A DNA stretch of 52,766 nt from UM-FILTER-40-17 sp032251335 (GCA_032251335.1 JAVVDW010000018.1:1-52766); one strand, 5' to 3'. Counted from the stretch's first letter, positions 25,454-34,259 are shown. Made by a program: numbers and translations. Notes: generated by a model not told the origin, from the sequence alone.

Positions 25454-26743
25454 TTAATCTTTAGGCATTATTTTTAGGTCAATCAAATTTATTTTGGTGT
25501 TGGAAACTTCCAATATGGTGAACTGAAAACCTTCTATTTCTAAAAGCTCATTGGGTTTGGGAATTTCTTCTGTATAATTGACGATGAGCCCGCCCAAGGT
25601 TTCGTAGTTGTCGTTTTCCGGCAGGTTGAGCTTGTAAGTCTCATTGATATAATCTACTTCCAGCCTGGCTGAAAACCTGTATAAATTGCTGTTGATTTGT
25701 TCCTCGATCAGTTCGTCAACATCGTGCTCGTCTTCTATTTCGCCAAAGAGTTCTTCTACGATGTCTTCAATGGTAATCAGGCCTGAAGTGCCACCGTATT
25801 CATCCAAAACTACGGCAATGCTCTTGCGTTTTTTGATGAGCAAATCCAACAAATCTTTGGTGAGCATGGTCTCCGGGACAAACTCAATGGGCTTGATAAT
25901 ATCGCTTATTTTTTTGGGCTTTTTAAACAAGTCAAAAGAGTGGATATAACCAATGATATCGTCTATATTATCTTTAAAAATCAGTAGTTTAGAATAACCC
26001 GTCTCGATGAGAATTTTGCGTATTTCCGAAATTTCAGTTTCGGCGTCAACCGCTTCAATTTCTGTTCTCGGTACCATGATTTCACGCGCTTTTATTTCAG
26101 AAAATTCGAGCGCATTTTGAAAAATTTGGATTTCAGAGTCGATGTGTTCTTGCTGTTCTTCTTTTTCCATCTGCTCGTTTATGTAATGCCCCAGCTCCAG
26201 CTTGGTAAAGGTTTGCTGTATGGCATCCCCTTGGGTGTTAAAAAATACTTTGAGCAGTTTGTCAGTGAAAGCAATAATAAGGCTCGATGGAATTGAGAAG
26301 AATTTGAGAAAGAAAAAACCGACCGGAGAAAGCCATTTCAGCATGGAATTGGCATAAATCTGAAAGAAAACTTTGGGTAGAAATTCGGCCGTAATCAGGA
26401 TGACAATTGTAGAAATAACGGTTTGAGAAAGCAGGTCGAAGTCTGTCAAAAGCCGATTGATTACATCAAAGCGCGTAGGATTCATTTTTTTGAAAAGCGA
26501 CATGAGCAGCTCTCCCATAAAGTATCCATAAACCACCAACGAGATGTTGTTGCCAACCAACATGGATGTAATGAATTTGGATGGTTTTTCGGAAATGGGT
26601 ATCAAGAATCGGGCGAAGATATTTTGTTGTTTTTTCTCTATTTCGACTTGAATTTTATTGGCCGAAACAAAAGCGATCTCCATACCTGAAAAAAAGGCAG
26701 ACAACAGTAGCGAAATCAGTATCACGAAGATTTCCGAACTCAT
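25454..26743 (-). CDS. CNNM/CorC-family transporter (hemolysin-like, CBS domains)
   Basis: This 429-residue protein has the order DUF21 membrane domain (three or four helices, opening with FFSGMEIAFVSAN), a paired CBS domain (IMVPRTEIEAV to IKPIEFVPETM, then the GGTSGLITIEDIVEELFGEI motif) and a C-terminal CorC_HlyC domain. Related proteins export or regulate Mg2+/Co2+; some Flavobacteriia homologues are called GldE. The gene context (LptC, TPR and beta-barrel proteins) favours a general envelope role rather than gldE itself. It overlaps the small upstream gene by 4 bases. Confidence 0.87.
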   Translation of the reverse strand: MSSEIFVILISLLLSAFFSGMEIAFVSANKIQVEIEKKQQNIFARFLIPISEKPSKFITSMLVGNNISLVVYGYFMGELLMSLFKKMNPTRFDVINRLLTDFDLLSQTVISTIVILITAEFLPKVFFQIYANSMLKWLSPVGFFFLKFFSIPSSLIIAFTDKLLKVFFNTQGDAIQQTFTKLELGHYINEQMEKEEQQEHIDSEIQIFQNALEFSEIKAREIMVPRTEIEAVDAETEISEIRKILIETGYSKLLIFKDNIDDIIGYIHSFDLFKKPKKISDIIKPIEFVPETMLTKDLLDLLIKKRKSIAVVLDEYGGTSGLITIEDIVEELFGEIEDEHDVDELIEEQINSNLYRFSARLEVDYINETYKLNLPENDNYETLGGLIVNYTEEIPKPNELLEIEGFQFTILEVSNTKINLIDLKIMPKD

Positions 26744-26943
26744 TGGTCGGGTTTGTTTTGTCTTTCAAATTTTTTTCTAAAACTTCTTTTAAAAAGATAG
26801 AGCAACAAAGCTAGCACTACAAAAAAGAGATACAAGTAGGCTTTTTGCCGATTCTCGTTCCAAATAGAGAAAGTATTGAAAAGAAAAAAAGCGGCGATAC
26901 CGAGATAGCCGTATTCGAAAATTTTATAAATGGTACTGTTCAT
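26740..26943 (-). CDS. small two-helix membrane protein, unknown
   Basis: This 67-residue protein has two hydrophobic segments (about 10-24 and 35-50) joined by a short polar NENRQK loop and a basic tail (KRSFRKKFERQNK). Start and stop overlap the flanking lptC and CorC-family genes by 4 bases each, which is strong evidence that it is a real gene in the operon. I do not recognise a characterised family. Confidence 0.72.
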   Translation of the reverse strand: MNSTIYKIFEYGYLGIAAFFLFNTFSIWNENRQKAYLYLFFVVLALLLYLFKRSFRKKFERQNKPDQ

Positions 26944-27533
26944 AAGGGTTCGTTTTCTTCTTTGACGAGGCTTTCTGCACTCATTTTGGTGATGTTGATG
27001 ATGGTGAGATCCATATTAAAATCAATTCCCACACCTTCTACAATAGAGCCGTCCACATCTGTAAATATAAATTTTTTTTCTGTAAAAAGCCATTCGTTTT
27101 TTTGATCCCAAAAGAGTTGTTCTGTTTTCAGATTGGCGCCATCGTGTTTTATTATTTGGACATTGCCTATGAGTTCAATGATTTGAGTGTCAGAATAATT
27201 TACAGCCTTGTCTGCAATCACGGTTGTTTTTTGTGCTTGTTTGTCAAAAAAATAAACGGTCATACCTTCGGGAAATCGTGAAAAATCAAAGTCTCGGTTG
27301 GAATAATCCAGCATTTTGGGGCTGATAAGATTTGAGGTAACTTTTCCGGAATCTGTGTAGATGAGATTAAAGTTTTCCGCAATACCCACCGGGTCGCGCG
27401 ACGACATATTCATCTTTTGTATGTCACTAAGTTTGTCTTCACAAGAAAAAAGCATTGCCACAACAGAGGTCATGACAATGCTTTTTATGCTTTTATAAAT
27501 AGGTATCGACATATAAAATGTCTTGTGGTACAT
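26940..27533 (-). CDS. lptC: LPS export periplasmic protein LptC
   Basis: This 197-residue protein has a lipoprotein-type signal (SIVMTSVVAMLFSCED). The body carries the LptC/LptA-like beta-jellyroll pattern, with FPEGMTVYFFDKQAQKTTVIADKAVNYSD and TEQLFWDQKNEWLFTEKKF segments typical of Bacteroidota LptC. It should link LptBFG to the periplasmic bridge carrying lipopolysaccharide. Its ATG shares a base with the stop of the TPR gene (TAATG), and the next gene overlaps by 4 bases. Confidence 0.85.
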   Translation of the reverse strand: MYHKTFYMSIPIYKSIKSIVMTSVVAMLFSCEDKLSDIQKMNMSSRDPVGIAENFNLIYTDSGKVTSNLISPKMLDYSNRDFDFSRFPEGMTVYFFDKQAQKTTVIADKAVNYSDTQIIELIGNVQIIKHDGANLKTEQLFWDQKNEWLFTEKKFIFTDVDGSIVEGVGIDFNMDLTIINITKMSAESLVKEENEPL

Positions 27534-28894
27534 TAAAGGTTAGGTACCTTCACACTTCCGCCAATCCAACAAGGGAATTGGATGACTTGTCCTGCTTTGC
27601 CAGATTGGAAAATATCTGCTTTTGAAGGGGCTTTTGCCATAAAGTTGTCCACAAATTTTTGTGCGCTACTACGGATAGTTGCATCTACTTCACCAGCTCT
27701 TCGAGCCAATTCAGCGGATTTCCAGTACACGGCTCTTTTCTCAAAAACTGTTTCGCCACAGTTGTTGGCGCTGCTTGCATACATATTGGCAATCAGCAGA
27801 TAGGCCCTACCCATAGATCGGTTAAACTCGAGTGCCTTGTTTGCATAGGTGCGGGCAGATGAAACTTGACCTCTTTTCTCCTGCATACGGGCAATTCTGT
27901 AATAAATATCGGCTTTCTTGAAATTGTCGGCCTGCAGTTCGGCAGACTGGTTGTAATATTCAATCGCCTTGTCATAGTCCTTACCGGTTTCGGCCAAGTT
28001 ACCGAGGTAAAATGCAGAATTTGCAGAGGGTTCGATGGCGTGATATGCCTCAACCAATTTGAAGAACAGCGGATCTTCTGTACATTCTTTGGCAGACATT
28101 CTGGAGGCTGCGCGGTTGAGCCAATCAGCGTCGGTTTTTCTTTCCTCAAAATCTTTGTTGTAGAGCGGAATCAAATTGTCGCAATCGGCCAAGATACCTA
28201 ACTTGGCATCGATGCTTTCAGAAACAGTTCCGAACGAGCCTAGGTTTACATCGGCTATTTTTAGTGAACGCTCTTCTTTTGGAGATAGTGTGCCCGCTTC
28301 TTGCTTGGGCAAAAGTTCGTTTAAAACGGCCGACAATTTGTTAGACTCAGTCTCAATTTTGGCTTTTACATCGTCGTATTTTTTAAATACATCCCTGACA
28401 TCTGCTTTGCCTTCGTTGTAGAGATCTACCAGCAAAGAAAAATAGGCATACAAACCACGCGGATTGGTAAAATTGTCTATATCTGTGGTAAATGCTTTGT
28501 CGAACACATTATACACATCTTCTTTGCTTCCTACTTTTTGCTCCATCATCAACAAAGCTTTGTCGGATAAGACTTTTCCTTGTTTATCCGGGAAATACTG
28601 CAAGCGATCATCAAGAAGTTTGAGAAGATCGTTTACAAATTGTGTTTTTTCTGCTCCGGAAGTAGTTTCAATTTTGTGTTCTAAAATTTGCTCCCCTCGG
28701 ATATAGGTAGCCACATGATAGTCCGGACAGTTTTTCCATACGCGCATAAAAGGTTCGTAAGCGCTGTCGTAATTTTTGACTTTAGCAGCTTCGTTCATGA
28801 TTGATAAATCGGTAGGACACTCGGCAGATTGCCCAAAACCTACCAAGCTAACCAGCAAGGCGCACGCAAATAAAATTAGGTTTTTCGTTTTCAT
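27533..28894 (-). CDS. secreted TPR-repeat protein
   Basis: From the ATG at 28894 the protein has 453 residues with a signal peptide (NLILFACALLVSLVGFGQ). Tetratricopeptide-like repeats are visible in the C-terminal half: YLGNLAETGKDYDKAIEYYNQSAEL, YYRIARMQEKRGQVSSARTYANKALEF. The N-terminal half is helical and charged. Function is unknown. It lies between the beta-barrel gene and lptC, 25 bases after the barrel gene, so a periplasmic scaffold in envelope assembly is a fair inference. Confidence 0.82.
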   Translation of the reverse strand: MKTKNLILFACALLVSLVGFGQSAECPTDLSIMNEAAKVKNYDSAYEPFMRVWKNCPDYHVATYIRGEQILEHKIETTSGAEKTQFVNDLLKLLDDRLQYFPDKQGKVLSDKALLMMEQKVGSKEDVYNVFDKAFTTDIDNFTNPRGLYAYFSLLVDLYNEGKADVRDVFKKYDDVKAKIETESNKLSAVLNELLPKQEAGTLSPKEERSLKIADVNLGSFGTVSESIDAKLGILADCDNLIPLYNKDFEERKTDADWLNRAASRMSAKECTEDPLFFKLVEAYHAIEPSANSAFYLGNLAETGKDYDKAIEYYNQSAELQADNFKKADIYYRIARMQEKRGQVSSARTYANKALEFNRSMGRAYLLIANMYASSANNCGETVFEKRAVYWKSAELARRAGEVDATIRSSAQKFVDNFMAKAPSKADIFQSGKAGQVIQFPCWIGGSVKVPNL

Positions 28895-28919
28895 TTTTTT
28901 GACGTTTATTCGATAGTTA

Positions 28920-30182
28920 CTAATTAAATTTTCTTCTGACAAACCAACGGTCGTTGAGTGATAATGCGACCCTAAAGTTAAAATAATTTTCTTTAACGAG
29001 CCCGGCAGAGGTGGTGCCTTTTTGTCCAATCTCAAAACCGAGCGTCGCATTGGAAAAATTTCCATTGGCACTGACGGGTAAACCAAAACCAAAACTTATG
29101 CCAAAGTCGTCGATTGACTCTCCATTGACGACAATTCCGGTTTCCTCATACCTGATTCCTGCCATATATTGTATGCGGCTCAAGTAGTTAGAAAAACTTA
29201 TATAATTGGGGATATAGTATCCGCCCAAAGATATTCGACTGCTGTTTTCAAAACTCACGTCGCCTGCGTTTACAAATCTATTGGTAAAATTGCTACTTTG
29301 CAAATGTGTAAATTGGACGCCTGCAAACCACTTCTTTGGCACACCAATTCCGGTACCTAGCGAAATTTGCTGCGGGATGACCAAGTCTGTGTCGGGCACA
29401 TCTACCTTTAACGAATCGACATCAAAACCTACGCCTGTAGCGCTAAAAATTACGGTTGAAAGCATCCGGGTGTTGTCTGAGGTCAAATTGACTTCCGGAG
29501 AAAAGGTGGCCGATGACTGCATAACCAACTTTTTATCTTTAAATAGTTTTTTCTGATGATGCACGCCTAAAGTAAATGAAAATCCATTGACGTCCGATTC
29601 GTTTCGCTCTCTGCTGCCAAACTGTACGTCCTCAAATTGTATGGTTGAAATTGTTTTGATGTTGCCAAAATTAAAATTGGCTTCCACACCCAAACTCCAC
29701 GCATCATTGAGCGCATATCCGGCTGCGAGGAAAACCCTATTTACACCGCCATCACCTTCAAAACGCGACACCCTTCCCGCAATGGAATCTGTGTTTTGCA
29801 ATTCGAATCCCACGGAGCTGAAGGGCAAAAACCCAAACCCTGCCGATAGTTTTTTGGTAATAGGAAAAGCCAAGGTCAAATAATCTACAGTAGAGTTGTC
29901 TGTATTGGCCGTAGTTTCATCAGATTCAAAACTAATGGAATTGTAAGTCAGGCCAAGTGTGTAATTGGTGAGCTTTAGTTTGGCCAAAGCAGCCGGGTTT
30001 AACAAGCTTGTGTGTATGCTGTCTGCCAACATGCCGATGCTACCCATAGTACGTTCGTAATTGGTGCCTTTGGATCTCAATTCGCCGATTCCAAAAAAGG
30101 AAAAGGGGGATTTGCTTCCTTCCTGCGCCGATGCCGTAACCGTTATAAGCAGAAATATTATGAGTAAATTTTTTCTAATCAT
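28920..30182 (-). CDS. outer-membrane beta-barrel protein, FadL/OmpP1-like
   Basis: This 420-residue protein has a signal peptide (IRKNLLIIFLLITVTASAQ), then the segment PFSFFGIGELRSKGTNYERTMG and alternating amphipathic strands with repeated Gly/aromatic turns, ending in a C-terminal FRVALSLNDRWFVRRKFN. The plan is that of FadL/OmpP1-type barrels seen in Bacteroidota. Its start overlaps the end of coaX by 8 bases. A transported substrate cannot be assigned. Confidence 0.75.
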   Translation of the reverse strand: MIRKNLLIIFLLITVTASAQEGSKSPFSFFGIGELRSKGTNYERTMGSIGMLADSIHTSLLNPAALAKLKLTNYTLGLTYNSISFESDETTANTDNSTVDYLTLAFPITKKLSAGFGFLPFSSVGFELQNTDSIAGRVSRFEGDGGVNRVFLAAGYALNDAWSLGVEANFNFGNIKTISTIQFEDVQFGSRERNESDVNGFSFTLGVHHQKKLFKDKKLVMQSSATFSPEVNLTSDNTRMLSTVIFSATGVGFDVDSLKVDVPDTDLVIPQQISLGTGIGVPKKWFAGVQFTHLQSSNFTNRFVNAGDVSFENSSRISLGGYYIPNYISFSNYLSRIQYMAGIRYEETGIVVNGESIDDFGISFGFGLPVSANGNFSNATLGFEIGQKGTTSAGLVKENYFNFRVALSLNDRWFVRRKFN

Positions 30183-30906
30183 TTATCAGATTGTAGTCTA
30201 GCAGCCCGTTGAGGCATTCGAGCAAAAAATTTGGATTGGCAAATATGCGGTTTTTTATATCGTTGCGCAAATAATCTAAATCGCCACCTGTTAAAATTAT
30301 TGTTAAATTCTCATTTTCAGATAGATATTCGTCTATAAATCCCTGTATTTCGTATTGGAGTCCCGCTAAAATACCTTTGTGAATGGCACTTTCTGTACTG
30401 TTTCCCATTAGTGTTTTCGGCATGATTGGTGACAACAACGGCAAATTGCCCGTAAAGTGATGCACGGCTCTGTACCGCATTTGCAAACCGGGCGAAATGG
30501 CACCTCCAAAGTAATCTTCGTTTTCGTTTTTATAATCATAGGTTATGCAGCTACCGGCATCTATCACCAATACGGCTTTTCCGGGAAACATCAACGCGGC
30601 ACCGCTCATCAAAGCAATCCTATCTGCACCCAAGGTTTGGGGTGTTTTGTAGTGATTTTTGAAGGGGAGTTTCATGTTGTATCGCACTTCTAACACACGG
30701 CACATTTGTTTCAGGCTGTTTAAATCATTTTCAGCCAAACCACGCACCTGTGAAATGATAACATTTTCTATGGCAAATTTGTCAAAATCACCGGTGATCT
30801 TTTGGAACCAATTTTCGTGATGGGCAACAGACTGGTAGGCCATTTTTCCTTTATCGAAAACAGCCAATTTAACACTCGAATTTCCAACATCGATCACTAA
30901 ATTCAT
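30175..30906 (-). CDS. coaX: type III pantothenate kinase
   Basis: This 243-residue ASKHA-fold kinase phosphorylates pantothenate in the first step of coenzyme A synthesis. It has MNLVIDVGNSSVKLAVFD (phosphate 1), TLGADRIALM, VLVIDAGSCITYD (phosphate 2) and a GGAISPGLQMR segment. The chosen ATG at 30906 excludes a long upstream extension that would run through the tRNA-Phe gene. TATTTTTG at 30925-30932 is a likely -7 element. A CCTCT/AGAGG inverted repeat lies just before the start. Confidence 0.93.
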   Translation of the reverse strand: MNLVIDVGNSSVKLAVFDKGKMAYQSVAHHENWFQKITGDFDKFAIENVIISQVRGLAENDLNSLKQMCRVLEVRYNMKLPFKNHYKTPQTLGADRIALMSGAALMFPGKAVLVIDAGSCITYDYKNENEDYFGGAISPGLQMRYRAVHHFTGNLPLLSPIMPKTLMGNSTESAIHKGILAGLQYEIQGFIDEYLSENENLTIILTGGDLDYLRNDIKNRIFANPNFLLECLNGLLDYNLIND

Positions 30907-30956
30907 ACCTCTTTTAATAGAGGACAAAAATAGGATAGCTATTTTTAAAAAAATAA

Positions 30957-30988
30957 TTTGGGAGGAATAAAAATTGAAACTATATTTG
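30957..30988 (+). promoter_or_regulatory. promoter of tRNA-Phe
   Basis: TTTG at 30957-30960, a 20-base spacer, then TATATTTG at 30981-30988: a full match to the Bacteroidota housekeeping consensus, ending 19 bases before the mature tRNA. Confidence 0.8.
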
Positions 30989-31007
30989 CACCCGCTATAT
31001 AGCAACT

Positions 31008-31080
31008 GGTACCTTAGCTCAGTTGGTAGAGCAAAGGACTGAAAATCCTTGTGTCCCTGGTTCGATTCCTGGAGGTACCA
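31008..31080 (+). tRNA. tRNA-Phe (GAA)
   Basis: The acceptor arms GGTACCT and AGGTACC pair, the anticodon stem GGACT-GAAAATCC region gives anticodon GAA, and the T arm CCTGG-TTCGATT-CCTGG is intact. CCA is not encoded. Confidence 0.97.
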
Positions 31081-31085
31081 CCTTG

Positions 31086-31116
31086 AAAGCCGCATCTTTA
31101 TGTTGCGGCTTTTTTT
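31086..31116 (+). terminator. intrinsic terminator after tRNA-Phe
   Basis: AAAGCCGCA and TGCGGCTTT form a 9-bp stem around a 9-base loop, followed by a T run. Confidence 0.85.
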
Positions 31117-31264
31117 GTTTAGCTATTCGCGTTGTCAAAAATCCTATGGCGAAAGTTGATTTCAATTATCCACGCCCGATGCAGTCTTTTAATTGTTTTT
31201 ATCACATATTTATTGTGCAAAAAGGCATTCTTAGAATAAGCAAAGAATATTTTGGTGAGATAGG

Positions 31265-31295
31265 TTGTGAGATAACTATAAAAATATTACATTTG
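31265..31295 (+). promoter_or_regulatory. promoter of rplU-rpmA
   Basis: TTG at 31265-31267, a 20-base spacer, then TACATTTG at 31288-31295, 38 bases before the rplU ATG. The rest of 31117-31333 has no gene that I can support. Confidence 0.7.
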
Positions 31296-31333
31296 CAACC
31301 ATTTTTTAATTATTCATTTAACAAATAACCGCT

Positions 31334-32014
31334 ATGTACGCAATTGTAGAGATAGCAGGGCAACAATTTAAAGTTACCAAAGACCAAAAGGTATTTGTAC
31401 ACAGATTGGCCGAAGAAGCAGGTGCAAAAGTCACTTTTGACGATGTGCTTCTTTTGGATCAAGAAGGTGCTGTTACCGTTGGCGCCCCGGCTATAGAAGG
31501 TGCTTCTGTGGAAGCCCAAGTGCTCAAGCACTTAAAAGGCGATAAAGTAATCGTCTTCAAAAAGAAAAGAAGAAAAGGCTATAAAGTCAAAAATGGCCAC
31601 AGACAAGCCCTTACCGAATTGTTGATTGAAAACATTTTGGTTTCAGGAGCGAAGAAAGCCAAGCCCGCCGAGAAACAAACAGCGAAGCCTGTTGCTACTA
31701 AAGAAGCAACAAAGCCAGCCGTCAAAAATGAAACAGACGCTCCGAAAAAGAAAGCAGCTGCTGACGATTTGAGAAAAGTAGAAGGCATTGGTCCAAAAAT
31801 TGCTTCCATTTTGCAAGAAAATGGCATCGATAGTTTTGAGTCGTTATCAAAAACATCGGTTGAAAAACTCAGCGAAATACTTACGGCCGCCGGCGGTACC
31901 TACGCTTCCAAAAAACCCGACACCTGGCCACAGCAAGCCGCTTTGGCAGCAGCCGGTGAATGGGACGCGCTAAAGACTTTGCAAGACGAGCTCAACGGCG
32001 GGATCAAAAAATAA
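31334..32014 (+). CDS. rplU: 50S ribosomal protein L21 with C-terminal helix-hairpin-helix extension
   Basis: Residues 1-103 are a normal L21, including FKKKRRKGYKVKNGHRQ and the C-terminal LTELLIENI. A Lys/Ala/Pro-rich linker (about 104-140) leads to a second domain: LRKVEGIGPKIASILQENGI is a helix-hairpin-helix motif, followed by SFESLSKTSVEKLSEIL and a Trp-containing helical tail, 226 residues in all. L21 alone is about 103. Extended L21 proteins occur in other Bacteroidota, so this is a lineage feature, with unknown role at the ribosome surface. rpmA follows 23 bases later. Confidence 0.95.
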   Translation: MYAIVEIAGQQFKVTKDQKVFVHRLAEEAGAKVTFDDVLLLDQEGAVTVGAPAIEGASVEAQVLKHLKGDKVIVFKKKRRKGYKVKNGHRQALTELLIENILVSGAKKAKPAEKQTAKPVATKEATKPAVKNETDAPKKKAAADDLRKVEGIGPKIASILQENGIDSFESLSKTSVEKLSEILTAAGGTYASKKPDTWPQQAALAAAGEWDALKTLQDELNGGIKK

Positions 32015-32037
32015 TTTAAACATTAAATCTATACACC

Positions 32038-32298
32038 ATGGCACATAAGAAAGGCGTTGGTAGTTCCAAAAACGGAAGAGAATCCGAATCAAAACGACTC
32101 GGCGTTAAAATATTTGGCGGACAAGCTGCAATAGCAGGCAATATCATAGTCAGACAAAGAGGTACGCATCACAATCCGGGCGAAAATGTATATTTAGGCA
32201 AAGACCATACATTGCATGCCAAAGTGGACGGTGTTGTCAAATTCGAAAAGAAAAGAGACAACAAATCTTACGTTTCAGTGCTTCCTTTCGAAGCATAA
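32038..32298 (+). CDS. rpmA: 50S ribosomal protein L27
   Basis: This 86-residue protein is a complete L27: MAHKKGVGSSKNGRES at the peptidyl-transferase-facing N terminus, LGVKIFGGQ, IVRQRGT and the HTLHAKVDGVVKFE core. There is no N-terminal cleavable extension of the Firmicutes kind. It is co-transcribed with rplU, as in most bacteria. Confidence 0.97.
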   Translation: MAHKKGVGSSKNGRESESKRLGVKIFGGQAAIAGNIIVRQRGTHHNPGENVYLGKDHTLHAKVDGVVKFEKKRDNKSYVSVLPFEA

Positions 32299-32335
32299 AG
32301 AATTTATTTCTTTTTTGAAAGAACTCAAAAGTTAT

Positions 32336-32363
32336 AAAGCCTCACTTTTTGTGGGGCTTTTTT
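32336..32363. terminator. terminator between rpmA and the DUF423 gene
   Basis: AAAGCCTCAC and GTGGGGCTTT pair over 10 bp (one G-T) around TTTTT, followed by T. It ends the rplU-rpmA transcript and overlaps the stop codon of the converging DUF423 gene. Confidence 0.8.
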
Positions 32364-32743
32364 AGTTTTAAAAAGCTAACAAGCAGCCACGCCCAAGCTA
32401 CAATGAGCAAAGTGCCGCCCAAAGGTGTAACCAGCGCAATTTTCTTAAAATCGAAAGCGGTGAGCTCGTTGGTGGCCAAGCCGTAAATCGAGCCCGAAAA
32501 CAACACAACGCCAAGCGTCACTAAGAAAAAAATGACATTTTTGGTTTTAGACGTGAAGATGTCTTTAGAAATTCCTAAAAATAAAAGTAATAAAGCGTGA
32601 TACATTTGAAACCTAATCCCGGTTTCGAAAGTGGCAATTTGTTCCGGTGACACCAAATTTTTTAAACCGTGTGCGCCAAAAGCTCCTAATGCAATAGCCG
32701 TGAAACCTAAAAACGCAGCGGTAGTCAAAATTTTTTTATTCAT
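32342..32743 (-). CDS. DUF423 membrane protein
   Basis: This 133-residue protein with four hydrophobic segments opens with LTTAAFLGFTAIALGAFGAHGLK, the strongly conserved DUF423 start, and has FQMYHALLLLFLG and LFSGSIYGLA further on. It should be an inner-membrane protein; no biochemical function is established. It stands alone between the ribosomal pair and the divergent saccharopine dehydrogenase family gene. Confidence 0.88.
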   Translation of the reverse strand: MNKKILTTAAFLGFTAIALGAFGAHGLKNLVSPEQIATFETGIRFQMYHALLLLFLGISKDIFTSKTKNVIFFLVTLGVVLFSGSIYGLATNELTAFDFKKIALVTPLGGTLLIVAWAWLLVSFLKLKKPHKK

Positions 32744-32837
32744 AATAATGTAACATTTATCTTTAATTAAGTTATATTTTTATACATTCGTGCTAAAGAA
32801 GTACCCTTCTTAAATAATACAATTGAGCGTAAAAAAA

Positions 32838-34211
32838 ATGAAAAACATATTGATTATCGGTGCCGGGAAATCCACTTCACAGCTGTTTGATTATCTGTAC
32901 AAAGCTACTCAAAAGTTTGACTTTAGAATAAAATTAGGCGATTTGAATGTTGAGGTGGCTAAGGCTCAGGTTCAAAACATGCCCGAGATAGAGGTGGTTT
33001 CTTTTGATTGTCAGAACCCAAAGGACAGGGCGGCACATATTCCCGAGGCCTATTTGGTCATTTCTATGTTGCCCGCGCACCTACACATTGATGTGGCACG
33101 TGACTGTATCAAATACAACAAACATTTGGTAACAGCATCCTACGTGAGCGATGAAATGAAAGCCCTCCATGCCGAAGTTGAGGCCAAAAACCTGGTTTTT
33201 ATGAACGAAATTGGCGTAGATCCGGGTATCGACCACATGAGCGCGATGCGCGTCATAGACCGAATCCGTAACAAAGGTGGTAAAATGCTGCTTTTCGAGT
33301 CTTTTGCGGGCGGATTGGTAGCTCCGGAATCTGACGACAACCTGTGGAATTATAAATTTTCGTGGAATCCCAGAAATGTAGTACTTGCCGGACAAGGTGG
33401 CGCAGCAAAATTCATCCAAGAAGGCACCTACAAATACATTCCTTATCACCAACTTTTTAGGCGTACCGAGTTCTTGGAAATTCAAGGATACGGAAGATTT
33501 GAAGCTTATGCCAATCGAGATTCGCTTAAATACAGAGAAGCCTACCAACTCGAAGATGCCCTGACCCTCTATCGTGGCACCATCAGGCGTGTAGGTTTTT
33601 CCAGAGCTTGGCAGATATTTGTCTTGTTGGGCATGACAGACGATTCTTACATCATGGAAGGGACAAAAAACATGAGTTACAGAGAATTTACAAATGCATT
33701 TTTACCCTATCACGCTACCGATTCTGTGGAAATTAAATTGAGGCACTTACTCAAAATAGACCAAGACGACATTGTGTGGGACAAATTGTTGGAACTCGAT
33801 TTGTTTGACAACCACAAAATAATAGGACTTGAAAAAGCAAGCCCGGCAAAAATTCTTCAAAAGATATTAGAAGAAAAGTGGACACTCACGCCACAAGATA
33901 AAGATATGTTGGTCATGTATCACAAGTTTGGGTATGAATTAAACGGGCAAAAAAAACAAATTGATGCCTACATGGTGACCAAGGGCGAAGACAAAAAATT
34001 TACGGCCATGTCCAAAACCGTAGGACTGCCCGTGGGCATAGCAGCGGTTAAAATTTTAACCGGGGAGATTTCAAAACCCGGCGTGCAAATTCCCATCAGT
34101 CCGGAAGTTTACGAGCCTATTCTGAAAGAACTCGAAGAAAATGGCATCGTTTTTACCGAAAGAGAAACAGACTATTTAGGTTACAATCCTGATAATATAA
34201 TTGCTGTTTAG
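32838..34211 (+). CDS. saccharopine dehydrogenase family oxidoreductase
   Basis: The 457-residue protein starts with the Rossmann segment MKNILIIGAGKSTSQLFDYL and has the lysine-9-type saccharopine reductase pattern: SYVSDEMKALHAEVEAKNLVFMNEIGVDPGIDHMSAM, FAGGLVAPES and LPVGIAAVKIL. Such enzymes act at the saccharopine to aminoadipate semialdehyde step of lysine metabolism, though the family is broad. The ATG at 32838 is preferred over an in-frame TTG five codons before. An Lrp regulator is encoded 287 bases downstream, which fits an amino-acid catabolic role. Confidence 0.85.
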   Translation: MKNILIIGAGKSTSQLFDYLYKATQKFDFRIKLGDLNVEVAKAQVQNMPEIEVVSFDCQNPKDRAAHIPEAYLVISMLPAHLHIDVARDCIKYNKHLVTASYVSDEMKALHAEVEAKNLVFMNEIGVDPGIDHMSAMRVIDRIRNKGGKMLLFESFAGGLVAPESDDNLWNYKFSWNPRNVVLAGQGGAAKFIQEGTYKYIPYHQLFRRTEFLEIQGYGRFEAYANRDSLKYREAYQLEDALTLYRGTIRRVGFSRAWQIFVLLGMTDDSYIMEGTKNMSYREFTNAFLPYHATDSVEIKLRHLLKIDQDDIVWDKLLELDLFDNHKIIGLEKASPAKILQKILEEKWTLTPQDKDMLVMYHKFGYELNGQKKQIDAYMVTKGEDKKFTAMSKTVGLPVGIAAVKILTGEISKPGVQIPISPEVYEPILKELEENGIVFTERETDYLGYNPDNIIAV

Positions 34212-34232
34212 TTTTAAAATTTTATACTTTTG
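34201..34232 (+). promoter_or_regulatory. probable promoter of the lrp-family gene
   Basis: TTG at 34201-34203, a 21-base spacer, then TACTTTTG at 34225-34232, overlapping the end of the preceding gene. It implies a leader of about 260 bases before the regulator start. Confidence 0.5.
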
Positions 34233-34259
34233 AATAAAATTCTTAAAATTCAAAAGTAT
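34224..34259. promoter_or_regulatory. 12+12 inverted repeat over the lrp promoter
   Basis: ATACTTTTGAAT and ATTCAAAAGTAT are perfect inverted copies separated by 12 AT-rich bases. The left arm contains the -7 element. It could be an autoregulatory Lrp operator or a weak terminator of the upstream gene; no T tract follows, which favours the operator. Confidence 0.45.

Noticed and set aside
25454..26743. Calling the CNNM/CorC protein gldE
   Set aside because: Domain order fits, but gldD and the usual ssb/gldE neighbours are absent and the context is lptC and envelope genes.
30907..31095. N-terminal extension of CoaX
   Set aside because: It would translate the tRNA-Phe gene and its promoter; the ATG at 30906 matches the family start exactly.
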